64,000 nt of DNA from Pantoea deleyi (GCF_022647325.1 NZ_CP071405.1:3844001-3908000), one strand, 5' to 3'. Positions 48,579-59,751 are shown, counted from the stretch's first letter. The notes: generated by a model not told the origin, from the sequence alone. Program-made: numbers and translations.

Positions 48579-49871
48579 ATGAGCAAAACACACTTAACTG
48601 AACAGAAGTTTTCCGACTTCGCCCTGCACCCGAAAGTGGTGGAAGCCCTTGATAGTAAAGGCTTTCAATACTGCACGCCGATTCAGGCGTTAGCTCTGCC
48701 ATTTACGCTTTCAGGGCGTGATGTTGCAGGCCAGGCGCAAACCGGTACCGGCAAAACGATGGCGTTTCTGACGTCAACGTTTCATCATCTTCTTTCTCAT
48801 CCTGCGGCCGAAGGCCGGCAGGTAAACCAGCCACGGGCATTAATTCTTGCGCCGACGCGTGAACTTGCTGTGCAGATTCATGCGGATGCCGAACCCCTCA
48901 CCGCCTCAACCGGCCTGAAACTGGGTCTCGCCTATGGCGGAGACGGTTATGACAAACAGCTGAAAGTGCTGGAACAGGGCGTTGATATTCTGGTCGCCAC
49001 CACCGGTCGTCTGATCGACTACGCCAAGCAGAATCACGTCAACCTGGGTGCCATTCAGGTCATGGTGCTGGATGAAGCCGATCGCATGTTCGATCTCGGC
49101 TTTATCAAAGATATCCGCTGGCTGTTCCGTCGCATGCCGCCGGCCACTCAGCGTCTGAGCATGCTCTTCTCGGCCACGCTCTCCTATCGCGTCCGTGAAC
49201 TGGCGTTCGAGCACATGAACAGTGCGGAATATGTGGAAGTGGAACCGGAGCAGAAAACCGGCCATCGCATTCAGGAAGAGCTTTTCTATCCGTCCAACGA
49301 AGAGAAAATGCGCCTGCTGCAGACCCTGCTCGAAGAAGAGTGGCCCGATCGCGCTATCGTTTTCGCTAACACCAAGCACCGCTGTGAAGATATCTGGGGC
49401 CATCTGGCCGCCGATGGACACCGTGTTGGCCTGCTGACCGGCGACGTGGCCCAGAAGAAGCGCCTGCGCATCCTGGATGACTTCACCAAAGGTGATGTGG
49501 ATATTCTGGTCGCCACCGACGTGGCTGCCCGTGGTCTGCACATTCCGGCTGTGACGCACGTCTTTAACTACGACCTGCCCGACGACTGCGAAGATTACGT
49601 TCACCGCATTGGCCGTACCGGTCGTGCCGGTGCCAGCGGACACTCAATCAGCCTGGCCTGTGAAGAGTACGCGCTGAACCTGCCGTCGATCGAAGAGTAT
49701 ATCGGTCACAGCATTCCGGTCAGCAAGTACAGCAGCGAAGCGCTGTTAACCGATTTACCGCCGCCTAAACGTCTGCAGCGCAGCCGCTCCGGTAATGGCC
49801 CGCGTCGCGGAGGCAACAACGCTAATCGTCGCGGTGCGCCACGCAACAACAACCGTAAACGTTCAGGTTAG
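48579..49871 (+). CDS. rhlB: ATP-dependent RNA helicase RhlB
   Basis: DEAD-box helicase of the RNA degradosome. 430 residues (E. coli 421). Q motif [15 protein letters not shown], Walker [14 protein letters not shown] (about 50-62), [13 protein letters not shown] (DEAD box), SAT motif in [13 protein letters not shown] and [10 protein letters not shown] (motif VI). The C-terminal tail is Arg/Asn-rich ([20 protein letters not shown]), the RNase E/RNA-binding extension. gppA follows after six bases. Confidence 0.97.
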   Translation: MSKTHLTEQKFSDFALHPKVVEALDSKGFQYCTPIQALALPFTLSGRDVAGQAQTGTGKTMAFLTSTFHHLLSHPAAEGRQVNQPRALILAPTRELAVQIHADAEPLTASTGLKLGLAYGGDGYDKQLKVLEQGVDILVATTGRLIDYAKQNHVNLGAIQVMVLDEADRMFDLGFIKDIRWLFRRMPPATQRLSMLFSATLSYRVRELAFEHMNSAEYVEVEPEQKTGHRIQEELFYPSNEEKMRLLQTLLEEEWPDRAIVFANTKHRCEDIWGHLAADGHRVGLLTGDVAQKKRLRILDDFTKGDVDILVATDVAARGLHIPAVTHVFNYDLPDDCEDYVHRIGRTGRAGASGHSISLACEEYALNLPSIEEYIGHSIPVSKYSSEALLTDLPPPKRLQRSRSGNGPRRGGNNANRRGAPRNNNRKRSG

Positions 49872-49877
49872 GCCATC

Positions 49878-51362
49878 ATGCTAAGCGCGTCGTCACTCTA
49901 TGCAGCGATTGATTTAGGGTCTAACAGCTTTCATATGTTGGTGGTGCGCGAGGTCTCAGGCAGTATTCAGACCGTTGCGAAAATTAAGCGCAAGGTTCGC
50001 CTTGCGGCCGGACTGGATAAAAATAACCTGTTGTCAGCCGAGGCGATGTCGCGCGGCTGGCAATGCCTCAGACTCTTCTCTGAACAACTGCAGGATATTC
50101 CCCTCGATCAGATTCGCGTGGTGGCGACCGCCACGCTGCGTCTGGCGGCTAACGCGCAGACGTTCCTCGACACGGCTCAGCAGATCCTCGGCTGTCCCAT
50201 CAACGTCATCAGCGGCGAAGAAGAGGCGCGCCTGATTTATCAGGGTGTGGCCCACACCACCGGCGGTTCCGACCAGCGTTTAGTGGTCGATATCGGCGGC
50301 GGCAGCACCGAGCTGGCGACCGGCGACGGCTCCCATGCCTCGGTCCTGTTCAGTCTGCCGATGGGCTGCGTCACCTGGCTGGAGCGCTTCTTCAGCGATC
50401 GTCATCTGGCAAAAGAGAACTTTGATCAGGCAGAGCGCGCTGCACGGGCAATGATCCAGCCTGTTGCCACCCAATTGCGTGAGCAGGGCTGGCAGGCGTG
50501 TGTCGGTGCCTCCGGCACGGTGCAGGCGCTGCAGGAGATCATGGTGGCCCAGGGCATGGATGAGCGCATCACGCTGAATAAACTTCAGCAGCTGAAGCAG
50601 CGCGCCATTCAGTGCGGCAAACTGGAAGAGCTGGAAATCGAAGGGCTGACGCTGGAGCGGGCGCTGGTCTTCCCCAGCGGCCTGTCGATCCTGATCGCCA
50701 TCTTCCAGGAGCTGAGTATCGACAGCATGACGCTGGCGGGCGGCGCCCTGCGCGAAGGGCTGGTCTACGGCATGCTGCATCTGCCGATCGATCGCGATAT
50801 CCGTACCCGCACGCTGCACAACGTCCAGCGCCGGTTCAGCATCGATGTCGAACAGGCCGACCGCGTGCGTCAGCTGGCTGAGAGCTTTTTCCGCCAGGTT
50901 GCCACGCCGTGGAAGCTGGATCAACACTGTCGCGAGCTGCTGCTCAGCGCCTGCGCGATCCACGAAATCGGCCTGAGCGTCGATTTCCGCCATGCGCCAC
51001 AGCATGCGGCCTATCTGGTGCGTCACCTGGACCTGCCCGGCTTTACCCCGGCGCAGAAGAAGCTGCTGGCCTGTTTACTGCAGAACCAGAGCGGCAGCAT
51101 CGATCTGGCGCTGCTGACCCAGCAGAACGCCCTGCCGCCGCGCCTGGCGGAACGGATGTGCCGTCTGCTGCGGCTGGCGATCATCTTCTCCACCCGTCGT
51201 CGCGATGACACCCTGCCTGCGGTGCGGCTTCAGGCGGACGATGATGCCCTGCATCTGACCCTGCCTGCGGGCTGGCTGGAGGCGCATCCGCTGCGCAGTG
51301 AACTGCTTGAGCAGGAAAGCCATTATCAGTCTTACGTCCACTGGCTGTTAACGCTGTCGTAA
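49878..51362 (+). CDS. gppA: Guanosine pentaphosphate phosphatase/exopolyphosphatase
   Basis: Converts pppGpp to ppGpp in the stringent response. 494 residues (E. coli 494). Ppx/GppA ASKHA fold with phosphate loop [15 protein letters not shown] (about 9-23) and second phosphate motif [15 protein letters not shown] (about 135-149). The C-terminal half carries an HD-like domain ([20 protein letters not shown]). It is coupled to rhlB and convergent to rep. Confidence 0.96.
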   Translation: MLSASSLYAAIDLGSNSFHMLVVREVSGSIQTVAKIKRKVRLAAGLDKNNLLSAEAMSRGWQCLRLFSEQLQDIPLDQIRVVATATLRLAANAQTFLDTAQQILGCPINVISGEEEARLIYQGVAHTTGGSDQRLVVDIGGGSTELATGDGSHASVLFSLPMGCVTWLERFFSDRHLAKENFDQAERAARAMIQPVATQLREQGWQACVGASGTVQALQEIMVAQGMDERITLNKLQQLKQRAIQCGKLEELEIEGLTLERALVFPSGLSILIAIFQELSIDSMTLAGGALREGLVYGMLHLPIDRDIRTRTLHNVQRRFSIDVEQADRVRQLAESFFRQVATPWKLDQHCRELLLSACAIHEIGLSVDFRHAPQHAAYLVRHLDLPGFTPAQKKLLACLLQNQSGSIDLALLTQQNALPPRLAERMCRLLRLAIIFSTRRRDDTLPAVRLQADDDALHLTLPAGWLEAHPLRSELLEQESHYQSYVHWLLTLS

Positions 51363-51374
51363 GTCCGGCCCGGT

Positions 51375-51403
51375 GAGGCGAATGTCTATCGCCTCCCCGT
51401 TTT
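51375..51403 (+). terminator. Terminator of rhlB-gppA
   Basis: GAGGCGA-N7-TCGCCTC followed by CCCGTTTT, 13 bases after the gppA stop codon; the T-run is short. Confidence 0.65.
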
Positions 51404-51409
51404 CCCGCC

Positions 51410-53431
51410 TTACCCCTTCTTCGCCTTATCCAGCATCGCTCTCAGCCCGGCGACCCGGCTCTGACCGGTTTTCATCCGCTCCTCGGCACTGACCACCTTG
51501 CGCTCAGTCTCCCACTGCAGATCGTCCTGCGGCAGCTCCAGCAGAAAACGACTCGGTTCAGGCCGGACCAGCTCGCCATATTGCCGGCGTTCACGACACA
51601 GGGTAAAGGTCAGCTCTTTCTGCGCCCGGGTGATGCCCACGTAAGCCAGGCGGCGCTCCTCTTCGATGTTGTTCTCATCGATGCTGCTCTGATGCGGCAG
51701 CAGCCCCTCTTCCATCCCGACGAGGAACACATAGGGGAACTCCAGCCCTTTTGAGGCGTGCAGCGTCATCAGCTGCACCTGATCCAGCTCCTCATCGCTT
51801 TCGCCGCGCTCCATCATGTCGCGCAGGGTAAAGCGGGTGACGACCTGCGCCAGCGTCATCGGCTCGTCGATATCGCTGCCCTCCAGCATTTCGGTCATCC
51901 ACTGAAACAGCGTATTGACGTTCTTCATCCGCATCTCGGCGGCTTTCGGACTGCCGGAGGTTTCGAACAGCCAGCTCTCGTAGTCGATGCCGCGGATCAG
52001 GTCGCGGACGGCATTGACCGGTTCGCGTTCGGCCAGCTGGATGATCTCATTCAGCCAGTGGGTAAAGCGCTGCAGGTGCTCCAGACCGCGTCCGGTAAGA
52101 GTCTGCCCCAGCCCGACATCAAAGCTGGCGTTAAACAGGCTTTTACTGCGCAGGTTGGCCCACTCGCCGAGTTTCTGCAGCGTGGCCGGGCCAATCTCAC
52201 GGCGCGGCGTGTTCACGATGCGCAGGAACGCGCTGTCATCCTCGGGATTGGTCAGCACGCGCAGGTAGGCGAGCAGATCTTTGATCTCCGGCCGTGAGAA
52301 GAACGAGGTGCCGCCCGAGATGCGATAGGGGATGCGGTTCTGCATCAGGAACTTTTCAAAGGTTCGCGACTGGTGGTTACCACGGTAAAGGATCGCGTAA
52401 TCTTTGTACTGCGTCCGGTTGATAAAATGGTGCGCGATCAGCTCGCCGGTCACCCGTTCGGCTTCGTGCTCTTCGCTGTTGGCGGTCAGCACCTTGAGTT
52501 CGCTGCCCTGCCCCAGCTCCGAAAAGAGCCGCTTTTCAAAAACGTGCGGATTGTTGGCGATCAGGATGTTCGCCGCTTTCAGGATGCGCTGCGATGAGCG
52601 GTAGTTCTGCTCCAGCTTCACCACCTCCAGCGCCGGGAAATCCTGGTTAAGCAGCACCAGATTCTGCGGCCGTGCGCCGCGCCAGGAGTAGATCGACTGA
52701 TCATCGTCGCCCACCACCGTGAAGCGCGCGCGCGCGCCGACCAGCAGCTTCACCAGCTCATACTGGCTGGTGTTGGTATCCTGATACTCATCCACCAGCA
52801 GGTAGCGGATACGCTGCTGCCAGCGTTCGCGCACCTCCAGATTACGCTGCAGCAGCAGCGTCGGCAGCAGGATCAGATCGTCAAAGTCCAGCACGTTGCA
52901 CGATTTGAGATGCTGGCTGTAGAGGGCGTAGCAGTGGGCAAAGATATGATCCTGCTGCGATCGCGCCTGCGCGATCGCGGTTGGCGGATCGACCAGATCG
53001 TTCTTCCAGTTTGAGATGGTGGAGATCAGCTGCTGTAACAGCGTCTTATCCTCTTCCAGCCACTCTTTCGTCAGCTCTTTCAGCAGCGCGAGCTGATCCT
53101 GATCGTCGAACAGCGAGAAGTTGGACTTCATGCCCAGCGCCGCCGTTTCGCGCTTGATGATCTCAAGACCCAGCGTATGGAACGTCGAGATCAGCAGGCC
53201 GCGCGCCTCTTTACGGCCCAGGGTCTGCGCCACACGCTCTTTCATTTCGCGCGAGGCCTTGTTGGTAAAGGTCACCGCCGCGATATGGCGCGCCTGATAG
53301 CCGCACTCACGAATCAGATGGGCAATTTTATTGGTAATCACGCGGGTTTTACCCGATCCCGCGCCCGCCAGCACCAGACAGGGACCGGTAACAAATTCGA
53401 CGGCACGTTGTTGGCTGGGGTTTAAACGCAT
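51410..53431 (-). CDS. rep: ATP-dependent DNA helicase Rep
   Basis: Accessory replicative 3'-5' superfamily 1 helicase that clears proteins ahead of the fork. 673 residues, the E. coli length. Walker [21 protein letters not shown] (about 19-38), [34 protein letters not shown] (motif III) and [16 protein letters not shown]. The C-terminal tail is short and Lys-rich. It diverges from ppiC, with 75 bases between. Confidence 0.97.
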   Translation of the reverse strand: MRLNPSQQRAVEFVTGPCLVLAGAGSGKTRVITNKIAHLIRECGYQARHIAAVTFTNKASREMKERVAQTLGRKEARGLLISTFHTLGLEIIKRETAALGMKSNFSLFDDQDQLALLKELTKEWLEEDKTLLQQLISTISNWKNDLVDPPTAIAQARSQQDHIFAHCYALYSQHLKSCNVLDFDDLILLPTLLLQRNLEVRERWQQRIRYLLVDEYQDTNTSQYELVKLLVGARARFTVVGDDDQSIYSWRGARPQNLVLLNQDFPALEVVKLEQNYRSSQRILKAANILIANNPHVFEKRLFSELGQGSELKVLTANSEEHEAERVTGELIAHHFINRTQYKDYAILYRGNHQSRTFEKFLMQNRIPYRISGGTSFFSRPEIKDLLAYLRVLTNPEDDSAFLRIVNTPRREIGPATLQKLGEWANLRSKSLFNASFDVGLGQTLTGRGLEHLQRFTHWLNEIIQLAEREPVNAVRDLIRGIDYESWLFETSGSPKAAEMRMKNVNTLFQWMTEMLEGSDIDEPMTLAQVVTRFTLRDMMERGESDEELDQVQLMTLHASKGLEFPYVFLVGMEEGLLPHQSSIDENNIEEERRLAYVGITRAQKELTFTLCRERRQYGELVRPEPSRFLLELPQDDLQWETERKVVSAEERMKTGQSRVAGLRAMLDKAKKG

Positions 53432-53506
53432 AGAAGAAATCGCCTGATTGAATCAAAAGAAAGGGGTTTATACTGGGCGGCAATTATACACAACCGAGAT
53501 ACCAAC

Positions 53507-53788
53507 ATGGCGAAAACCGCGGCGGCTTTACACATCCTGGTCAAAGAGGAAGCGCTGGCAAAAGAGATTCTGGCGAAACTGGCGAAAGGCGGCAATTTCC
53601 AGCAGCTGGCAAAGAAACACTCAACCTGCCCTTCCGGCCGCAAAGGGGGCGATCTGGGGGAGTTCCGTCAGGGACAGATGGTACCGGCCTTTGATAAAGC
53701 GGTCTTTACCTGCCCGCTGCTGACGCCTTACGGGCCGGTAAAAACCAGCTTTGGTTACCACATTATCAAAGTGCTCTACCGCAACTGA
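53507..53788 (+). CDS. ppiC: Peptidyl-prolyl isomerase C (parvulin)
   Basis: Single-domain cytosolic parvulin, 93 residues as in E. coli. Typical stretches are [40 protein letters not shown] (about 37-56) and the closing [14 protein letters not shown]. coli has ilvC next to ppiC; here its stop codon abuts the stop of the convergent yhjG. Confidence 0.96.
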   Translation: MAKTAAALHILVKEEALAKEILAKLAKGGNFQQLAKKHSTCPSGRKGGDLGEFRQGQMVPAFDKAVFTCPLLTPYGPVKTSFGYHIIKVLYRN

Positions 53789-55849
53789 TCACTTCTTCTG
53801 CTTCATCTGCTGCAGTACGGTGCTGCACTGGTTATCTTCGTTGTCGCTGGGGGAGATCAGTGCCAGCAGCGCGGCGGCCGGACCGACCACCGCGCCCAGC
53901 GCCACGGCTGCGGCACCACGCGCCAGCAGCGGCCCCGTTTTAACGCCCGCGTCAGGATTTTTAAACGTGCCGCGCACATAGAGCGGCGAACGCAGCGTCA
54001 CGATACGGATGCCTTTACTCTCGGGATTGACCGAGAGATCCAGCCGCTCACTGGCAAAGTTCGCGTTGCCTGACACGTTGATGATCGCGTTCTCGGTATC
54101 GAACACAAACAGGTTGGGCGTCGCCAGACCATTCTGCAGCCGGATATCTGTGGCGGCGCAGTTGATACGCACCTGATCATCGCCAAACAGTTTGCCCACC
54201 AGATAGTTACCGACGTTCAGGCCGGCGATCTCCATCAGGCTGCGGCTGATCAGGCCATCGTTCATCAGCAGCTTAAGCTGGCCGTTGCTGGTCGCGAGCA
54301 GGTCGGCTACCGAGTTCCCTGTGCCGGTGAAGCTGGCGTCGCCATTAAGCTGGCCGAGGCTGTTCTGCATCGCCTGCACATCCGGGAACATCTGACGCAG
54401 GCGCAGCTTACGCGCATGCAGATCCACGCGCCCGCGCATCGGTGAGCGACTGCCATCAAGACGGATAGTGCTGTTCAGGTTGCCGCCTGCTACACCAAAG
54501 CGCAGCGGATCCAGCAGCAGGTCACCGTTTTTCATCTGCAGATGGGTATAAAGATCGCTTAACGGCAGCGAATTGCTGTGTTCGATACGTTTGCCGCTGA
54601 ACTTCACGTCGGCATCCATCACGTCCCAGCTTTTGGTCTCAAACTTATCGTGCGGCAGTACACGGTCGGCAGGCTGATTCGATTTCTCTCCGCGCCGGGC
54701 CTTCGCCTGTGCCGTTTTCTCGCTGCCTTTGCCGGAATCCACACCAATCAGCGGCCCCAGATCGGCCATCCGCAGCTGCTCGGAGGTCAGCTCGCCACTG
54801 AGGGTCGGGCGGGGTTTAACCTGGCTGTAGACCAGCGATCCATGAATATCGCTGTCACCGATGTGACCATTGAATTTCTCATAGCGATAGACCGCGCCCT
54901 GTTTGCCGCTGAATTTCGCGATCAGATGACCATCGGTTTCATAGGGCGGCGTGTCCGGCAACAGGACGCCGGTCAGGCCATACAGGTTCGCCAGCGTATC
55001 GCCGGCGAAACGCAGCCGCACGTTGAGCCCACCGAGGTTCATCGGATCCTGCAGGCCACCGGTCACCTGAACGCGGGTGGTGCCATTGCGGACATCGGCC
55101 TGAATCGGGAACGGGGTGTTCTGGCTGCGCAGCGACAGCATGCCGCCGATCTTCCCTTCGCCGCTGAGCTTCTCGTTGTTGTAGCTGCCACTGGCCTTCC
55201 AGCCAAAGACGAAGTCGCCCGCGCCTTTCTGCTGGTCATCGCCGCCGGCAATCTGCGCGTAAGGCACCGGTTTACCCAGCGGATTGATCTGAACGGTGAC
55301 GTCCGCGCGATTCACCGCATCGCGGTAGCGAATCTGCCCCTGATCAAACAGAATGTTATCCAGGCGGAATGACCAGGCGGAGGGCGTTTTCGCCTTCTCA
55401 TCGCTGTCACTGCTGGCGAGGTCGAACGTCCAGTTGTTCTTCTTATCGGCCGTCTGGATCAACCGGGCATCAGGCCGCTGCAGTTTAATCCAGGGGATAA
55501 ACAGCTCTTTGTGCAGCAACGACAGCGGGGCCAGCGTCGCATCGGCCCGCTGCAGATGCACCATGGTCACGTCAGGAATGCCGGGCGGGTTGCCCAGCAT
55601 GATATCTTCCGCATGCAGCTGCGGCCACGGCACCCAGCGCCGCCAGCCTGACTCGTCACGATGACGCACCCAGTCGACACCCAGATCTCCGCGAATCGCA
55701 AAGGGCCGGTTTAACTCGGTCGAGACTTTCTGATTGATAGTGGGTTTCAGGCGGTTCCAGTCAAAGGTTGCAATGATGACGATGATCACCACAATCAACA
55801 GCACCAGAATTCCCACGACCCAGCTGACTATTTTCCCGGTACGCGACAT
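53789..55849 (-). CDS. yhjG: AsmA family protein YhjG
   Basis: 686 residues, AsmA-like envelope protein. One N-terminal membrane anchor (KIVSWVVGILVLLIVVIIVI) is followed by ATFDWNRLKPTINQKVSTEL, the AsmA start motif, and a long beta-rich periplasmic part. It closely resembles E. coli YhjG. Members of the wider family (TamB, YhdP, YdbH) carry phospholipid across the periplasm; whether YhjG does is unproven. The start at 55849 has AAGGAGAAAG upstream; the open frame extends eight codons further. pdeH lies upstream, as in E. coli. Confidence 0.92.
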   Translation of the reverse strand: MSRTGKIVSWVVGILVLLIVVIIVIIATFDWNRLKPTINQKVSTELNRPFAIRGDLGVDWVRHRDESGWRRWVPWPQLHAEDIMLGNPPGIPDVTMVHLQRADATLAPLSLLHKELFIPWIKLQRPDARLIQTADKKNNWTFDLASSDSDEKAKTPSAWSFRLDNILFDQGQIRYRDAVNRADVTVQINPLGKPVPYAQIAGGDDQQKGAGDFVFGWKASGSYNNEKLSGEGKIGGMLSLRSQNTPFPIQADVRNGTTRVQVTGGLQDPMNLGGLNVRLRFAGDTLANLYGLTGVLLPDTPPYETDGHLIAKFSGKQGAVYRYEKFNGHIGDSDIHGSLVYSQVKPRPTLSGELTSEQLRMADLGPLIGVDSGKGSEKTAQAKARRGEKSNQPADRVLPHDKFETKSWDVMDADVKFSGKRIEHSNSLPLSDLYTHLQMKNGDLLLDPLRFGVAGGNLNSTIRLDGSRSPMRGRVDLHARKLRLRQMFPDVQAMQNSLGQLNGDASFTGTGNSVADLLATSNGQLKLLMNDGLISRSLMEIAGLNVGNYLVGKLFGDDQVRINCAATDIRLQNGLATPNLFVFDTENAIINVSGNANFASERLDLSVNPESKGIRIVTLRSPLYVRGTFKNPDAGVKTGPLLARGAAAVALGAVVGPAAALLALISPSDNEDNQCSTVLQQMKQKK

Positions 55850-55912
55850 TACGCTTTCTCCTTGCACATTCACGGTCTGGGTTAAAGATAGTCGAGACCA
55901 CGGCTAACGGCA

Positions 55913-56686
55913 TCAGGGAAGCTGGAGAGTAAGGTGATTCAGTTCGGGAAATGGAACCGGGCGCGAAAAGTAGTAGCCCTGCGCCGCAATCGCTGACGAG
56001 GCTTTAACCTGCTGCCACTGCGCTTCAGTTTCGACGCCCTCCACGATCACGCCGTTGCAGTAGCGGTTGATCAGCGCCAGCAGCATCGGAAACAGGCCGC
56101 GCCCTTCATCGCTGCTGTCCAGCAGCATAAACAGGTCGCGCGATAACTTGATGTAGTCATACTTCAGCTCGGTCAGCGCCGAAAAATTTGCCATCCCCGA
56201 GCCAAAATCATCCAGCCACAGCGGGCCCAGCTCCGTAATCTTCGCCACTTTTTCCGGCTGCGGCAGCGCCTGATGCTCAGTCAGCTCAAAACGGAGCCAG
56301 GGCAGACGGGCGATAAGACGGCGAATCACGGGCTGGTGCTGGATCGCGAGCAGAGAAGGCCCGTCGATGTTGACCGAAGCCATCACTGCATGGCGCTCAA
56401 AATAGGATGACCACTGCGTGAGCAGATCCAGCTGCTCATGCACCACGTTCAGGCGCTGCGCGACATCGAGCCCGGCAAACCAGGCTTCGGGAGAGAGCGG
56501 CTGGTCCGGCGCGGCGGGATGAGCCACGGCGGTCAGCAGCTCAATGGCGAGCAACCGGCCGCTTACCCGGTAGATAGGCTGAAAGCGATAGTGCCGCTGA
56601 CATTGTTGCCAGAAGAGCGGGCTTTCGGGGCAGTGATTGAGGTCAGTTGAAGACGGCAGCCTCTGAAGAATACTCTCCATTACCAT
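55913..56686 (-). CDS. pdeH: Cyclic-di-GMP phosphodiesterase PdeH
   Basis: EAL-domain enzyme, 257 residues, degrading c-di-GMP and so favouring swimming. Visible motifs are LLAIELLTAVAHP (EAL motif as ELL, as in E. coli YhjH), SVNIDGPSLLAI with the metal Asn, RFELTEH, WLDDFGSGMANFSAL (DDFG), YIKLSRDLF and VIVEGVETEAQWQ. No membrane or sensor domain. The start at 56686 has AGGA seven bases upstream; a second Met follows two codons later. It diverges from kdgK. Confidence 0.93.
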   Translation of the reverse strand: MVMESILQRLPSSTDLNHCPESPLFWQQCQRHYRFQPIYRVSGRLLAIELLTAVAHPAAPDQPLSPEAWFAGLDVAQRLNVVHEQLDLLTQWSSYFERHAVMASVNIDGPSLLAIQHQPVIRRLIARLPWLRFELTEHQALPQPEKVAKITELGPLWLDDFGSGMANFSALTELKYDYIKLSRDLFMLLDSSDEGRGLFPMLLALINRYCNGVIVEGVETEAQWQQVKASSAIAAQGYYFSRPVPFPELNHLTLQLP

Positions 56687-56886
56687 TTTTTTTCCTGGTG
56701 GGTAACTGGTCCCCAAAACGGGTGACGCTGCCGCGATTATCGGGGTTGCCTGTGATAATGCGATGAACAGCCCGGCCACATTAAACCGGGAGTTTATCAG
56801 CCATTTCGTTAAGATAATCGGCAAAACAGGCCGGAATTAGCCGCGCTTATCTGCCAGATCGGCACTATTCAGCACCTTAAGCTAAA

Positions 56887-56903
56887 TTAAAACGCTGTTT
56901 TAA
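56887..56903. promoter_or_regulatory. KdgR operator upstream of kdgK
   Basis: TTAAAACGCTGTTTTAA is a perfect palindrome around GCT. Its core fits the KdgR consensus TGAAA(C/T)(A/G)N(C/T)(A/G)TTT(C/T)A with small differences. It lies 64 bases before kdgK, a known KdgR target. Confidence 0.72.
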
Positions 56904-56967
56904 AAACGTTGACGTCTGCCATACCAGACGCGAGACTAGCGTGATATTTCACTGGGGGTTCCGAGCC

Positions 56968-57900
56968 ATGACGCAAAAGAAAATCGCCATCATTGGCGAA
57001 TGCATGATTGAGTTGTCTGAAAAGGGTGAGAACATTAAACGCGGTTTCGGCGGCGATACGCTTAACACCGCCGTCTATCTCGCCCGCCAGGTTGATACGC
57101 AGCAGCTGCGGGTCGATTATGTTACCGCACTGGGAACCGATTCGTTCAGCGACCAGATGATCGCCGCCTGGCAGCAGGAGCAGATCAACACCGACCTGAT
57201 CCAGCGTCTCAGCAACAAAATGCCGGGACTCTATGTCATTGAAACGGATGCCGACGGTGAACGTACATTCTGGTACTGGCGCAGCGATGCGGCAGCGCGT
57301 TACTGGCTCGACAGCCCGGAATCGGCGGCGATCGCCGAACAGCTCACCCACTACGATTACCTCTATCTCAGCGGCATCAGCCTGGCGATTCTGCCGTCAG
57401 CGAGTCGTGACCGGCTGATGGCGCTGCTGGCGCGCTGCCGGGCAAACGGCGGTCAGGTGATTTTCGATAACAACTACCGCCCGCGGCTCTGGACCGATCG
57501 ACTTAGCGCACAGGCCGCCTATCGCGCAATGCTCAGTCATACCGATATCGCCTTCCTGACGCTGGATGATGAACATCTGCTGTGGGGCGAACAGCCGCTG
57601 GAGGAGGTTATCGCCCGCACCCGCCAGGCGGGTGCCCGTGAGATCGTGATTAAACGGGGCGCGGACGCCTGCCTGGTGGCTCTCGATGATGCGCCGCTGA
57701 TCGAAGTTCCTGCGCTCCGCCTGGCGAAGGAGAAGGTGATCGACACCACCGCAGCCGGTGATTCATTCAGCGCCGGTTATCTGGCGCGCCGTCTGACCGG
57801 TGCCGCCGCAGACGCCGCCGCACAGCGCGGACACCAGCTTGCCAGCACCGTGATCCAGCATCGCGGGGCGATTATCCCGGCGGAGGCGATGCCTGACTGA
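56968..57900 (+). CDS. kdgK: 2-keto-3-deoxygluconate kinase
   Basis: Phosphorylates 2-keto-3-deoxygluconate, the common product of pectin and hexuronate breakdown, for the Entner-Doudoroff aldolase. 310 residues (E. coli 309), PfkB/ribokinase fold. N-terminus IAIIGECMIELSEKG, GFGGDTLNTAVYLARQ (about 29-44) and the catalytic DTTAAGDSFSAGYL (about 256-269, Asp of GD as base). The start at 56968 has GGGGG upstream and matches E. coli; an in-frame GTG nine codons earlier does not. Neighbours pdeH and yhjG are as in E. coli. Confidence 0.96.
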   Translation: MTQKKIAIIGECMIELSEKGENIKRGFGGDTLNTAVYLARQVDTQQLRVDYVTALGTDSFSDQMIAAWQQEQINTDLIQRLSNKMPGLYVIETDADGERTFWYWRSDAAARYWLDSPESAAIAEQLTHYDYLYLSGISLAILPSASRDRLMALLARCRANGGQVIFDNNYRPRLWTDRLSAQAAYRAMLSHTDIAFLTLDDEHLLWGEQPLEEVIARTRQAGAREIVIKRGADACLVALDDAPLIEVPALRLAKEKVIDTTAAGDSFSAGYLARRLTGAAADAAAQRGHQLASTVIQHRGAIIPAEAMPD

Positions 57901-57910
57901 ATGACAGGCA

Positions 57911-57953
57911 GCCCGCCAGAACAGTGCGCCTCCGGACGCATTTTCTGGCGGGC
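57911..57953. repeat. Inverted repeat after kdgK
   Basis: GCCCGCCAGAA and TTCTGGCGGGC pair perfectly over 11 bp; the inner TGCG/CGCA can pair too. It lies ten bases after the kdgK stop, without a T-run, between convergent genes. Confidence 0.5.
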
Positions 57954-57993
57954 GGGCGATAACGGTCAGAACCTGACCCGGCACAGGCTGGTT

Positions 57994-59751
57994 TTACGCA
58001 CAACGCGGCTGACTGAACTGCATCTGATAGAGCCGGGCATAGGCGCCGTTTTTCTCCAGCAGCTGCTGATGCGAGCCGCGCTCCACGATCTCCCCCTCTT
58101 CAACCAGCAGGATCTCGTCGGCCTTTTCGATGGTCGAGAGCCGGTGGGCGATAATCAGTGTGGTCCGGTTCTGCTGCAGCGTCTCCAGTGCTGACTGGAT
58201 CGCGCGTTCAGACCCGGTATCCAGCGCGGAGGTTGCCTCATCCAGGATCAGAATCGGGCTGTCGCGCAGCAGCGCACGGGCAATGGCGATGCGCTGGCGC
58301 TGCCCGCCCGACAGCAGTACCCCGTTTTCCCCGATCACCGTATCCAGCCCGTTCTCCATGTTATTGATGAACTCAAGCGCATGCGCCATCCGCGCCGCGT
58401 GTTCGATCGCCTCCCGGCTGAACACGGCCGTACGCGCATAGGCGATATTGTTGGCGATGGTGTCATTGAACAGGTGAACATGCTGAGAGACCAGCGCCAC
58501 CTGCTCGCGCAGCGAAGCCAGGGTGTACTCACGCAGATCGTGACCATCCAGTAAAATTTCGCCGCTGTCGATGTCGTAAAACCGCGTCAGCAGGCTGGCC
58601 AGGGTGGATTTTCCCGAACCGGATCGCCCCACCAGCGCCACGGTTTTACCGGCGGGCAGGGTCAGATTGATCTGCCGCAGCGCCGGCTTTTCCGCGCCCG
58701 GATAGGTAAAGGTGACATCGCGGAATTCAATCGATCCGCTGGCGCGCTGCACGACCCGGCGGCCCTCATCTTTCTCCTGTCCGGTATCAAGGATCGTGAA
58801 CAGGGTCTGGCAGGCGGCCATCCCGCGCTGGAACTGCGCATTAACGTTGGTCAGCGACTTTAAGGGCCGCATCAGCATCAACATGGCGGAAAAAATCGCA
58901 CTGAGGGTGCCCGCCGTCAGCGTGGCCATCACCGACGGGAAACTGGCCGCGTAGAGTACAAAGGCGAGCGCAGAAGAGGCGATCAGCTGAATAAGGGGAT
59001 CGGAGAGCGATGTCGCCGACACCATTTTCATCCCCTGACGACGCATCGTGTTACTGACCTGTCCGAAGCGGGTGGTTTCCGCCTGCTGACCGCCAAACAT
59101 CAGCACCTCTTTGTGCCCTTTCAGCATCTGCTCAGCATGGGTGGTCACCTGTCCCATGGTGTTCTGCATGTTTTTGCTGATGTGGCGGAAACGCCGGGAG
59201 ACGATGCGGATCGCCAGCGACACAATGGGGGCCAGCAGCAGCAGGATCAGTGAAAGCTGCCAGCTGTAATAGAACATCATCGCAAACAGGCCAAGAATAG
59301 AGGCGCCTTCACGCACCACCGTCACCAGCGAACCGGATGAGGAGGCGGCGACCTGCTCGCAATCGTAACTGATGCGGGAAAGCAGCGTGCCGGTCGACTG
59401 CTGATCGAAGAAAGCGACCGGCATCCCCATCATATGGCTGAAGAGGCGACGGCGCAGCGTCATCACCACGTTGCCCGACACCCAGGCGATGCAGTAACTG
59501 GAGATATAGCCGCTGACACCGCGGATCAGGATCAGCCCGACAATCACCAGCGGCATCCAGAGCAGAATACCGCGCTTATTTTTGCCAATCACGTCGTCCA
59601 GCAGCGTCCTGAGCAGGGTCAGCATAAAGGGATCGATGGCGGCATTGACGATCAGGGCGAGCCCCGCGACCAGCAGCCCCGCTTTAAACGGAGAAATCGT
59701 CGGCCACAGACGACGAAAGGTTTCGCGGGTAGAGAGATCGTTATCAGACAT
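57994..59751 (-). CDS. msbA: MsbA-like lipid A ABC exporter
   Basis: 585 residues (E. coli MsbA 582): six N-terminal membrane helices fused to one nucleotide-binding domain. Walker [17 protein letters not shown] (about 375-390), signature [18 protein letters not shown], Walker [17 protein letters not shown]-loop [13 protein letters not shown]. The resemblance to MsbA is high throughout ([20 protein letters not shown]), but [19 protein letters not shown] departs from the MsbA stretch LLKPLLDDGFGK. lpxK, the usual partner, is not adjacent, so this may be a second, divergent copy. Substrate inferred. Confidence 0.82.
   Translation of the reverse strand: MSDNDLSTRETFRRLWPTISPFKAGLLVAGLALIVNAAIDPFMLTLLRTLLDDVIGKNKRGILLWMPLVIVGLILIRGVSGYISSYCIAWVSGNVVMTLRRRLFSHMMGMPVAFFDQQSTGTLLSRISYDCEQVAASSSGSLVTVVREGASILGLFAMMFYYSWQLSLILLLLAPIVSLAIRIVSRRFRHISKNMQNTMGQVTTHAEQMLKGHKEVLMFGGQQAETTRFGQVSNTMRRQGMKMVSATSLSDPLIQLIASSALAFVLYAASFPSVMATLTAGTLSAIFSAMLMLMRPLKSLTNVNAQFQRGMAACQTLFTILDTGQEKDEGRRVVQRASGSIEFRDVTFTYPGAEKPALRQINLTLPAGKTVALVGRSGSGKSTLASLLTRFYDIDSGEILLDGHDLREYTLASLREQVALVSQHVHLFNDTIANNIAYARTAVFSREAIEHAARMAHALEFINNMENGLDTVIGENGVLLSGGQRQRIAIARALLRDSPILILDEATSALDTGSERAIQSALETLQQNRTTLIIAHRLSTIEKADEILLVEEGEIVERGSHQQLLEKNGAYARLYQMQFSQPRCA

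Noticed and set aside
56720..56810. FliA (sigma-28) promoter for pdeH
   Set aside because: GCTGATAA and CCCGATAA resemble the -10 element, and E. coli pdeH is a flagellar class III gene, but no TAAAGTTT-like -35 stands 11 bases upstream of either.
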